Shown here piece after piece: positions 7,516 to 14,045 of a stretch of DNA of 36,000 nucleotides. The stretch is from contig CAYJAD010000019.1 in the NCBI GenBank assembly GCA_964368075.1, positions 1-36,000 of the forward strand. Reading direction: 5' to 3'. Position 1 is the stretch's first letter; every line of letters begins with the position of its first letter. The stretch comes from CAYJAD01 sp964368075 (GTDB lineage: Bacteria; Desulfobacterota; Desulfovibrionia; Desulfovibrionales; Desulfovibrionaceae). The translations under genes and the position numbers were made by a program. The notes beneath the pieces are model-generated. The model did no database searches, was not told where the DNA came from, and saw only the letters and a program-made list of their open reading frames with translations.

Positions 7516-9396
7516 TTAGTCTAACGTATATAATGAACGCCAGTCTTGGTCGTCGGCCAAGGGTTTTTGGTCTTCTTTTTTCAGCAAAGTATCCCCTAAA
7601 ACCAAATAATCCATTTCAGTGCGCATGAAACACAAATACGCATCTTGCGGTGTACACACAATGGGTTCACCGCGCACATTAAAACTGGTATTCACTACCA
7701 TGGGACAACCATGACGCTGATGAAAAGCATTAATGAGCTGCCAATACCGCGGATTTGTTTCCTTACTTACCGATTGAATGCGGGCAGATAAGTCCACATG
7801 AGTAATAGCTGGTAATTCAGAACGTTGCCAGTACAAACGATCCCATAAAGGCAAAGAGCTATAGCCTTCGGGTAGGTCATGGCAATACTGCTCTGCCACC
7901 GGCGCCACCACAAGCATGTAGGGAGATTGCTCCGCTAAAGCAAAGTATTCTTGTGTGTATTCTTCTAACACGGAAGGAGCAAATGGCCTAAAACCTTCGC
8001 GATATTTAATTTTTAAATTCAGCTTTTTCTGCATTTCAGGATTGCGCGGATCCCCAAGAATAGAGCGCCCCCCCAAAGCTCGCGGGCCATATTCCATACG
8101 CCCCTGAAACCAGCCCACCACCTTGCCATCATTTAGCAAATCGGCAACGGTATCACACAATTGCTGAAAGTCTGTAAAGTCTTGCCCTTGAGCATGAAAT
8201 TTCTTACATGTACGCGCTATTTGGCCTTGATCAAAACTAGGGCCTAAATAGGACCCGCGCATGGAATCACGCGTAGCCGCCGGCACACGCTCTTGCTCAA
8301 GGGTAATATGCCACAAAGCTAAAGCAGCTCCTAGGGCTCCGCCTGCATCACCAGAAGCAGGCTGTATCCAGACATTATCAAAAATCTTTTCGTGCAATAA
8401 CTTCCCATTGGCCACGCAATTTAACGCCACGCCACCGGCAAGACACAAATTTTTACTACCACTGACAGTACGTGCCGTACGCGCAAGGCGTAGCACAATA
8501 TCTTCAGTGACCTTTTGAATGGCCAGAGCAAGATCCATATACTCTTGTTCCAGCTCTTCAGACTCGGCTGTACGTGGTTCAAGACCAAAAAGGGCTGTCC
8601 AACGACTTTTATTATACATGCGTAAAGCCGTGGCATAGGAGAAATACTCCATATTCAGCACATAAGAACCGTCTTCACGAATATCTATAAGATTTTCGCG
8701 AATTTTCTGTTCAAAATCCTTGGTGCGCTGTGAATGGGGATCCCCATAAGGAGCAAGCCCCATGAGTTTATACTCTCCACTATTAACCTTAAAACCACAA
8801 TAGGCCGTAAAAGCCGAGTATAAAAGCCCTAAAGAGTGTGGAAAGTGTATCTCGCGTAAGGTGGAAATATCCTTTCCCTCTCCCTTACTTATAGATGTTG
8901 TAACCCATTCACCCACGCCGTCCACAGTTAAAATGGCTGCATCCTCAAAAGGCGAAGGATAAAAGGCTGAAGCTGCGTGCGAAAGGTGATGCTCAGGAAA
9001 ATACAATCGCGGTAATTTTGCCCCTTCAGGTAAAAAGGTTGCAAAGCCACGCTCTAGCATAGTTCGCATAAAGAGCTTTTCTTTAATCCATACAGGCATG
9101 GACAAAAGAAAAGAGCGCAAGCCTTTGGGGGCAAAAGCATGATAGGTTTCTAAAAGTCTTTCAAATTTTAAAAAAGGCTTATCATAAAAAGCAATACCTT
9201 GCACATCTTGTAAAGAAATACCGGCTTCATCCAGTACATAGGCAATAGCTTTTTCAGGAAAATCAGCATCATGCTTTTTACGCGTAAAGCGTTCTTCATG
9301 AGCCGCAGCCACAATAACGCCATCGCGCAATAAGGCGGCGGCGCTATCGTGGTAATACGCTGAAATGCCAAGTAAATATGTGGATTTTTCAGACAT
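7516..9396 (-). CDS. NodU/CmcH/SxtI-family carbamoyltransferase
   Basis: A 626-residue O-carbamoyltransferase that uses carbamoyl phosphate and ATP to form a carbamoyl-adenylate and pass it to a hydroxyl of a sugar or small molecule. The N-terminal Kae1-like domain shows GISAYYHDSAAAL, the metal-binding HHLSHAASAF (136-145), VDGVGEW (158-164), EYKLMGLAPYG and CLAGGVALNC (318-327). The C-terminal domain has GRMEYGPRALGGRSILGDPR (432-451) and GFRPFAPS. I place the start at MSEKSTYLLG because it has an AGAGAAG site and starts the conserved domain; the reading frame stays open 36 codons further upstream, but that stretch overlaps the DUF5989 gene. It is the last gene of an apparent leftward operon with sxtJ-like and DUF5989 genes, eight bases after the latter. 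The acceptor is unknown. Confidence 0.92.
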   Translation of the reverse strand: MSEKSTYLLGISAYYHDSAAALLRDGVIVAAAHEERFTRKKHDADFPEKAIAYVLDEAGISLQDVQGIAFYDKPFLKFERLLETYHAFAPKGLRSFLLSMPVWIKEKLFMRTMLERGFATFLPEGAKLPRLYFPEHHLSHAASAFYPSPFEDAAILTVDGVGEWVTTSISKGEGKDISTLREIHFPHSLGLLYSAFTAYCGFKVNSGEYKLMGLAPYGDPHSQRTKDFEQKIRENLIDIREDGSYVLNMEYFSYATALRMYNKSRWTALFGLEPRTAESEELEQEYMDLALAIQKVTEDIVLRLARTARTVSGSKNLCLAGGVALNCVANGKLLHEKIFDNVWIQPASGDAGGALGAALALWHITLEQERVPAATRDSMRGSYLGPSFDQGQIARTCKKFHAQGQDFTDFQQLCDTVADLLNDGKVVGWFQGRMEYGPRALGGRSILGDPRNPEMQKKLNLKIKYREGFRPFAPSVLEEYTQEYFALAEQSPYMLVVAPVAEQYCHDLPEGYSSLPLWDRLYWQRSELPAITHVDLSARIQSVSKETNPRYWQLINAFHQRHGCPMVVNTSFNVRGEPIVCTPQDAYLCFMRTEMDYLVLGDTLLKKEDQKPLADDQDWRSLYTLD

Positions 9397-9404
9397 ATAC
9401 TTCT

Positions 9405-9554
9405 CTAAAATAAGGTATAAATAAAGGGAGCTACCGCAGAACCACTGGTAAACACTACCAAGGCGCCAATAAGTAACAAAGCCATAATAAGGGGCAAAAG
9501 CCAAAACTTTTTACGAACTTTTAAAAAGCCCCACACATCTGATAAAAAATTCAT
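9405..9554 (-). CDS. DUF5989 / SxtK-like 49-residue membrane protein
   Basis: A small gene encoding 49 residues. It starts MNFLSDVWGFLKVRKKFW, continues with one strongly hydrophobic segment (LLPLIMALLLIGALVVF) and ends in GSAVAPFIYTLF. This layout and the closing motif are characteristic of the DUF5989 family found beside carbamoyltransferases, with SxtK of saxitoxin clusters the best-known relative. A GAGG ribosome site lies seven bases before the ATG. It sits between the sxtJ-like gene (12 bases away) and the carbamoyltransferase (8 bases away). Its role is unknown; a membrane anchor or assembly subunit for the carbamoyltransferase is a reasonable inference. Confidence 0.85.
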   Translation of the reverse strand: MNFLSDVWGFLKVRKKFWLLPLIMALLLIGALVVFTSGSAVAPFIYTLF

Positions 9555-9566
9555 ACTAACCTCAAA

Positions 9567-9950
9567 TTAATAAGGATGCGTTAAGTCATCCTTGTTATAC
9601 GTATGTTCGCGCACCACAAAGGCAGAGCCTTGTGCAGCTTTGTAAGCCTTTCTTTGCATGCTGTCTTTACCCATTATGCGGCGAACTAAGGATACAGGCA
9701 TTAAAATAAGTCCATAAATAATGCTTAGCAAAACCTTGGACATAAAAGTGCCTATAATATGAGAAAAACCAAACCATACGCGCGCAGGCCACACCATACT
9801 TGAAGGCCAAATCATGGCTAAAAGTACAATACCCATGCAGGTATAAACCAAGTATGTCTCGCGTACAAAAAACCAAATAAGCAAACTTAAAAAAGCAAAG
9901 GCCAGCGCTGTATCACGACATTGAATTGGTGTTATCTTACTCTTTAACAT
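9567..9950 (-). CDS. SxtJ-family membrane protein
   Basis: A 127-residue protein with two N-terminal hydrophobic segments (~15-29, ~32-48), a third at ~70-88, and a polar C-terminal tail. The sequence type (FLSLLIWFFVRETYLVYT, then WPSSMVWPARVWFGFSHIIG and LVRRIMGKDSMQRK) matches SxtJ-family proteins. These pair with SxtK-like (DUF5989) and NodU-type carbamoyltransferases in the same order as here. No catalytic residues are known. The start carries an AAGAGAG ribosome site. The gene begins 34 bases after the cyclophilin stop and may be co-transcribed with it. I infer a membrane component of a glycan or metabolite carbamoylation complex. Confidence 0.8.
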   Translation of the reverse strand: MLKSKITPIQCRDTALAFAFLSLLIWFFVRETYLVYTCMGIVLLAMIWPSSMVWPARVWFGFSHIIGTFMSKVLLSIIYGLILMPVSLVRRIMGKDSMQRKAYKAAQGSAFVVREHTYNKDDLTHPY

Positions 9951-9984
9951 AGTGCTCTCTTGTCAGAAACTTAGTGCTGACGCA

Positions 9985-10572
9985 CTATTGTATTATAGTA
10001 GCTTTTTCAATAATCACATCTTCCACGGGCACGTCTTCAAAGCGTCCCTGAGAGCTGGTGCTCACTTTTGCAATTTTATCCACCACATTTTGCCCCTTAA
10101 TCACTTTGCCAAATACGGTGTAACCATAGCCTTCAACAGTAGGTGCGGTATAATTCAAAAAAACATTGTTTTTTACATTAATAAAAAATTGCGCTGTGGC
10201 AGAGTTTGGATCACCAGTACGTGCCATGGCCACAGTGTATTTATCATTTTCAAGACCATTAGCAGCTTCATTTTTAATGGGAGCCTCAGTGGGCTTGAGC
10301 TTTAAATGCGCATCCATGCCACCACCTTGTATCATAAAGTCTTTAATAACGCGGTGAAATATGGTGCCATTATAATGTCCATTTTTTACATATTTTAAAA
10401 AATTTTCAACAGTTACCGGCGCTTTATTAGGGTCTAAGCGTAAAACTATATCCCCCATATTAGTTTGCAGCTTCACTGCGACACTGGCTGCCTGAGCATC
10501 ATAGGCAAAAGGATTTAGAAACAAAGAGGTGGCAATAATCATGCTTATTGCAAAAAAACGATAAATTTTCAT
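9985..10572 (-). CDS. Secreted cyclophilin-type peptidyl-prolyl cis-trans isomerase
   Basis: A 195-residue cyclophilin that catalyses cis-trans isomerisation of X-Pro bonds. The first ~29 residues form a signal peptide (MKIYRFFAISMIIATSLFLN, ending AQA|A), so the enzyme is predicted to be periplasmic, like PpiA. The core holds the active-site block YHYN-equivalent HYNGTIFHRVIKDFMIQGGG with Phe-His-Arg and the Gln of MIQGG. ATAQFFIN and the end YTVFGKVIKGQNVVDKI complete the fold. Family length without signal is about 165 residues, as seen here. It precedes the sxtJ-like gene on the same strand, which may be incidental. Confidence 0.92.
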   Translation of the reverse strand: MKIYRFFAISMIIATSLFLNPFAYDAQAASVAVKLQTNMGDIVLRLDPNKAPVTVENFLKYVKNGHYNGTIFHRVIKDFMIQGGGMDAHLKLKPTEAPIKNEAANGLENDKYTVAMARTGDPNSATAQFFINVKNNVFLNYTAPTVEGYGYTVFGKVIKGQNVVDKIAKVSTSSQGRFEDVPVEDVIIEKATIIQ

Positions 10573-10892
10573 TGTATTCTCACTTCATCTAAAGGTTACT
10601 ACTACAAAATACCCCATTGACATATTTCACCACTAACATGTTATTTTTACAAAAGACACAGGAAAAATCTCAGTAATGATGACACCTGCACACACTATGG
10701 GTGCAATGACTTTATGTAAAAAAAGACACAAAGGTTTTACACGGGTATTTTAACAAATAGAGTTGTTTCTTCTTACTCGCTAAAAGCTCTCTTGCCAAGT
10801 AAAAAAAACAGTCACGTCTTGACCATGACCCCCTTACATGATAATTAAAAGTGAATAAGCCTCCCTTATCTCTAAAAAATTATAGGTGGAAT
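10573..10892. other. Divergent promoter region between the cyclophilin and fur genes, 320 bp
   Basis: Holds promoters for both divergent genes but no convincing gene. A sigma-70-like element near 10819-10845 faces fur. A 10-base direct repeat, AAAAGACACA, occurs at 10651-10660 and again at 10721-10730, exactly 70 bp apart; it may be coincidental. No clear Fur box of the GATAATGATAATCATTATC type was seen. Confidence 0.5.
10819..10845 (+). promoter_or_regulatory. Candidate sigma-70 promoter of fur
   Basis: TTGACC (10819-10824) and GATAAT (10840-10845) separated by 15 bp, about 48 bases before the fur start codon. The hexamers are good but the spacing is short. Confidence 0.4.
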
Positions 10893-11330
10893 ATGAAGAG
10901 TTACCTTGAGCAGTTTCAAAAGTACGTTTCTGACAGCGGTCTGAAAAATACCGCACAACGTGCTCGCATTGTAGAAATCTTTATGGGAACCACAGGGCAC
11001 CTCTCTACAGAAGAAATTTATGATATTGTACGTAGCGTTGACTCTTCAGTAGGGCAATCTACCGTATATCGTACCATGAAACTTCTGTGCGAGTCTGGCT
11101 TAGCTCACGAAGTACATTTAGGTGATGGCGTGGTGCGCTACGAACCGCATCAAGAAGAGCACCATGACCACCTTGTCTGCGAAAAATGTGGAAAAACTGT
11201 GGAAATACTCAGTAAAAAAATGGAAAAGATGCAAGAAAGTATAGCCAAAAAACACGGTTTTACCCCTACTACCCACACCATGTGCTTGTACGGTATTTGT
11301 AGTGAATGTCGTAAAAAACGCGACAAATAA
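10893..11330 (+). CDS. fur: Fur-family ferric uptake regulator
   Basis: A 145-residue metal-dependent repressor of the Fur family. The N-terminal winged helix (residues ~10-80) contains STVYRTMKLLCESGLAHE, the DNA-recognition region. The metal and dimer domain carries HHDHLVCEKCGKTVEI (histidine-rich site plus the first CxxC) and the C-terminal second pair CSEC. These match iron-type Fur more closely than Zur or PerR, though specificity is not proven. I choose the ATG at 10893 because AGGTGGA lies just upstream and the protein then starts MKSYLEQFQKYV; an in-frame start 14 codons earlier lacks a ribosome site. It is convergent with the M23 peptidase gene and seems monocistronic. Confidence 0.9.
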   Translation: MKSYLEQFQKYVSDSGLKNTAQRARIVEIFMGTTGHLSTEEIYDIVRSVDSSVGQSTVYRTMKLLCESGLAHEVHLGDGVVRYEPHQEEHHDHLVCEKCGKTVEILSKKMEKMQESIAKKHGFTPTTHTMCLYGICSECRKKRDK

Positions 11331-11396
11331 AAAGTGGCCCTTAAAAAATTTCTTATAAATATTTTATTCAAATAGAATCTGTGTATAGATAAAACA

Positions 11397-11438
11397 AAGC
11401 CCGCGCCGTATACTTGCAAAAGAAGAGGACGCGGGCTT
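11397..11438. terminator. Hairpin between the convergent fur and M23 peptidase genes
   Basis: A 9-bp GC-rich stem (AAGCCCGCG at 11397-11405 and CGCGGGCTT at 11430-11438) with a 24-base loop. T-rich or A-rich sequence flanks it on both sides, so it can end both transcripts. It is 21 bases before the end of the leftward gene. Confidence 0.7.
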
Positions 11439-11458
11439 ATTCTATTATGTACTATATG

Positions 11459-12355
11459 TTATTCTAAAATATACTTCATAGGGTTCACCGGCGCACCGCC
11501 CACACGTATTTCGTAATGCAAATGCGGCCCAGTGGTTCGACCTGTCATACCCACAAGCCCCACTACATCACCACGCTTCACTTCTTGCCCTACTTTTACA
11601 TTATGGCTTTTCATATGCGCGTATAATGTGGAAATACCACCACCGTGGTCAATCTCTACTAATATTCCATAAGCACCATCAAAGCCGGCTTTCTTCACTA
11701 CGCCACGAGCGGTAGCAATAATAGGTGCCCCTATTCTGCCTTTAATATCAATACCTTTATGAAAGCTTCTTCTGCCGGTAAAAGGCGCACGTCTATAGCC
11801 AAAGCTAGAATTCAAGCGACCTCGTAAAGGCCAAACTGTGGGGGATGACGATAATTTTCCCTTCATGACCCGCAAAGCCATAAGTAATTTTTGTTGATTC
11901 ACTTCTTCAAGGTGCACATCGTCAGCTAATAATTTCAAAAAAGTTTGCATGCGTCGCACCATTAGGCTAGGGCTGTGAATGGGCAAAGCTTGTGTCATGA
12001 GATCTTCGTTACGATTTTTTTGAACTTCTTTAAACTCATCGGAAATTTCGAGAAGCTGCCTTATTTTTGCATCAAAACGTTCCATGCGTAGCACATCTCT
12101 TGAAATTTCTTGAATTTTAGTAACAAGGCTAAGCAATTGAGCATTTTGACTATCAAAACGTTCTTGATTTTCCTCTATTCTATTTTCAAGGTGCAGGTTG
12201 GCAAAATAATCTTTTAAAAGAAAAAAATTCCCCACTAAAAGGGCGCAAGTAAAAAGCACAAAAAGACTTATTACCCAAAGACGAACACGAAATTTTCTAC
12301 TTTTACCTTCGCCGCCTTCTCTAAATATGACTATATGGTGTTTTCCAAAAAACAT
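11459..12355 (-). CDS. M23-family membrane-anchored metallopeptidase
   Basis: A 298-residue peptidoglycan endopeptidase-type protein. It has a basic N-terminus, one transmembrane segment at ~27-47, a coiled coil at ~55-115 and a C-terminal LytM/M23 domain. The zinc ligands are present: His199 and Asp203 in FHKGIDI, and His280 in HLHYE (278-282). The additional catalytic His247 in LYAHM is also there, so the domain is likely active rather than a degenerate activator like EnvC. It would cleave cross-bridges or stems in the periplasm. The start is supported by a GAGGTTAC site. The TtcA-like gene upstream on the same strand ends 178 bases away, and the two may share a transcript. Confidence 0.93.
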   Translation of the reverse strand: MFFGKHHIVIFREGGEGKSRKFRVRLWVISLFVLFTCALLVGNFFLLKDYFANLHLENRIEENQERFDSQNAQLLSLVTKIQEISRDVLRMERFDAKIRQLLEISDEFKEVQKNRNEDLMTQALPIHSPSLMVRRMQTFLKLLADDVHLEEVNQQKLLMALRVMKGKLSSSPTVWPLRGRLNSSFGYRRAPFTGRRSFHKGIDIKGRIGAPIIATARGVVKKAGFDGAYGILVEIDHGGGISTLYAHMKSHNVKVGQEVKRGDVVGLVGMTGRTTGPHLHYEIRVGGAPVNPMKYILE

Positions 12356-12533
12356 GTAACCTCACACTATAAAAGGTGTCATCGTTCTGTTAAAAATTTG
12401 TCTTGCCAGCCTTCACAGGCATAATAAGCCTTTACGCTATCGTCAAGAAAAAAAAGAAAAGCCTTACTACAAGCCAACTGCAATGGTACAACAAAAAACA
12501 TTCCAGCTTTTTGACAACAAGCTTGTAAAAACT

Positions 12534-13277
12534 TTACTTTTGCAAATGTTTTTCCAGTTGCCAACGAGAAAGGCCATTATATACACAGCGCTGTGCATCT
12601 TTATATACCGTGAAAAGTTGCTTTACATGCTCTTCCATGGCAGAGCGTTTGGTATTTCCTGCGGAAGGACAAGGATTTTGCCATATAGGCAATTCCCACT
12701 GCCTGGCAGCACGCAGCACATGTTTTTTTTCTACCAAGAGCAAAGGACGAATAACTTGCAAAGTTCCCTCAAAAAAGTCTTCTTTCATGCTCATACCATC
12801 TACCCTTCCGTTTTGGCACAAATTCATAAAAAAAGTATGCACAAGATCGTCGGCGGTATGGCCAAAAGCTAAATGAGTTAAAGAATATTGCTGACAAAGT
12901 TCAAACAAGCGCTTGCGCCTTAACCATGCACAACGAAAACATGCTGAATTACGGGTATTTTCTTCGGAATGCGCGTGTGGTCCATGATTGGTCACATCAA
13001 TATGTGCTGCAATGCCATGACTTTCAAGCCACGGAACAAGCACCGCATGATTGTGTATATCAAAACCCGGATTTATATGCAATGCCATAATTTCAAAAGG
13101 AAAGGGCACAATACTTTGACGAATTTGCAAAGATTTTAATAGCACAAAAGAATCTACGCCACCGGAAACAGCCACGCCAATACGTGCATGAGGGCTAATC
13201 ATGGCTGTTTGCTGCATGGCCTTGCCAATGGATTTAACACAAAGTTGTTGTGCAAAGGTACGAGAATTTTTTTTCAT
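12534..13277 (-). CDS. TtcA-family PP-loop tRNA thiolation enzyme (2-thiocytidine type)
   Basis: A 247-residue ATP pyrophosphatase. The PP-loop SGGVDS is at 38-43. Three cysteines fit the [4Fe-4S] site of TtcA: C113 and C116 in CFRC, and C203 in NPCP. HTADDLVHTFFMNLCQNG corresponds to the conserved TtcA/TtuA segment. TtcA converts cytidine 32 of certain tRNAs to 2-thiocytidine; related TtuA enzymes act on position 54, and the sequence alone does not settle which position is modified. It lacks the long C-terminal tail of E. coli TtcA (311 residues). The N-terminus MKKNSRTFAQQLCVKSIGKAM is as expected for the small delta-proteobacterial forms. Confidence 0.8.
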   Translation of the reverse strand: MKKNSRTFAQQLCVKSIGKAMQQTAMISPHARIGVAVSGGVDSFVLLKSLQIRQSIVPFPFEIMALHINPGFDIHNHAVLVPWLESHGIAAHIDVTNHGPHAHSEENTRNSACFRCAWLRRKRLFELCQQYSLTHLAFGHTADDLVHTFFMNLCQNGRVDGMSMKEDFFEGTLQVIRPLLLVEKKHVLRAARQWELPIWQNPCPSAGNTKRSAMEEHVKQLFTVYKDAQRCVYNGLSRWQLEKHLQK

Positions 13278-13302
13278 TTTTTCCTTGAAAGGTCAGGGTT
13301 AC

Positions 13303-13395
13303 AGACTTGACAAGCAAGCCCAGCTTCTATAACTTGCTTTGCCTGTGCGTAGTGCAAAAAGGGCGTTATGCTTCTTTGCCTTGTAAGTCAAGTCT
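13303..13395. promoter_or_regulatory. Symmetric element with two facing promoter-like sites
   Basis: A 9-bp inverted repeat (AGACTTGAC at 13303-13311 and GTCAAGTCT at 13387-13395) frames the element. On the plus strand TTGACA (13307-13312) is followed after 15 bp by TATAAC (13328-13333). On the minus strand TTGACT (13391-13386) is followed after 15 bp by CATAAC (13370-13365). The two sites point towards each other. The RNA of this span can also fold as a long hairpin. It could be the promoter of rpoZ or a small RNA, of the TtcA-like gene, or a structured RNA. Confidence 0.4.
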
Positions 13396-13418
13396 TTATT
13401 TGTAAGGTTTACTCTCTC

Positions 13419-13480
13419 GGCGCTCTATCTTTCGCCAGACCCATAGAACTTTCAGGGACTTTGTCCCACAATTTTATTTT
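13419..13480 (+). other. Two small hairpins upstream of rpoZ, possible end of a small RNA or leader
   Basis: GGCG...CGCC (13419-13422 with 13433-13436) and GGGAC-TTT-GTCCC (13455-13467) are followed by ACAATTTTATTTT. The second hairpin with its T-rich tail resembles a weak intrinsic terminator between the promoter-like element and rpoZ. Confidence 0.3.
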
Positions 13481-13541
13481 ACCTATTAACAGCTAGACAA
13501 GCATTCAATAGGTATTATATCTAAACCGTACGGAGATTTTC

Positions 13542-13826
13542 ATGGCTCGTATTACCGTTGAAGATTGTCAAGAACGCGTAGACAATCGTTTTTTGCTGGT
13601 ACAGATGGCTATTAAACGTATCCATCAATACCGCGAAGGCTATGAATGCCTTGTGGAAAGCCGCAACAAAGAAGTTGTTACCGCACTTCGAGAAATTGCA
13701 GCAGGAAAGGTTCTTCCAGACGATCTTTCTTATTACAGATTTAAAGAAGATTCCCTTGCTGAGCAAATCGAACAAGTTGAACAAGCAGAGCAGGTTGAGC
13801 AAGAAGCAAAAGCCCCTGCTGAATAA
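13542..13826 (+). CDS. rpoZ: RNA polymerase omega subunit
   Basis: A 94-residue omega subunit, which helps RpoB' fold and assemble into core RNA polymerase. The N-terminal MARITVEDCQERVDNRFLLV and SRNKEVVTALREIAAGKV are the conserved omega core (RITVEDCL..V.NRFELV; .NDKPTVVALREIA). The C-terminal ~20 residues are a Glu/Gln/Ala-rich tail (EQIEQVEQAEQVEQEAKAP). A CGGAG ribosome site precedes the ATG. It is followed by a strong terminator, so it forms its own unit, without the usual gmk or spoT neighbours. Confidence 0.95.
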   Translation: MARITVEDCQERVDNRFLLVQMAIKRIHQYREGYECLVESRNKEVVTALREIAAGKVLPDDLSYYRFKEDSLAEQIEQVEQAEQVEQEAKAPAE

Positions 13827-13833
13827 TGTTTTT

Positions 13834-13857
13834 AAAGCCGGTTCGCCGGCTTTTTTT
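13834..13857 (+). terminator. Intrinsic terminator of rpoZ
   Basis: AAAGCCGG-TTCG-CCGGCTTT: an 8-bp stem with the very stable UUCG tetraloop, running directly into seven T. It starts seven bases after the stop codon. Confidence 0.95.
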
Positions 13858-13991
13858 ATAAAGACCACATTATTTATGCTTTAAAAAAAGACCATGATGT
13901 TCTTGGTAAAAACGCTTATACAGATATACAAAAACAACTTAACTTGTTCCTTACCTAGCATTAACACTAGAAAAATGTTATTTGGTAAAAC

Positions 13992-14000
13992 TGATATACT
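13992..14000 (+). promoter_or_regulatory. Candidate extended -10 promoter of dnaJ
   Basis: TGATATACT fits an extended -10 (TGnTATAaT-like) about 46 bases before the dnaJ start. No good -35 hexamer and no clear heat-shock (sigma-32) promoter was seen nearby. Confidence 0.3.
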
Positions 14001-14045
14001 CTGTACAAGTGTGTTAGCTGGCCCTTTTACCCGTGTATTTTGCTT

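Noticed and set aside
10651..10730. Direct repeat AAAAGACACA at 70-bp spacing in the fur promoter region
   Set aside because: Ten bases of A-rich sequence can recur by chance; no palindromic operator character and no third copy.
12379..12564. 61-codon leftward frame between the TtcA-like and M23 genes
   Set aside because: It starts inside the TtcA-like gene in another frame, with no ribosome site at the first ATG and only a weak one at the internal ATG at 12501. The composition is Cys/Phe/Lys-rich and unlike a known protein. It remains barely possible.
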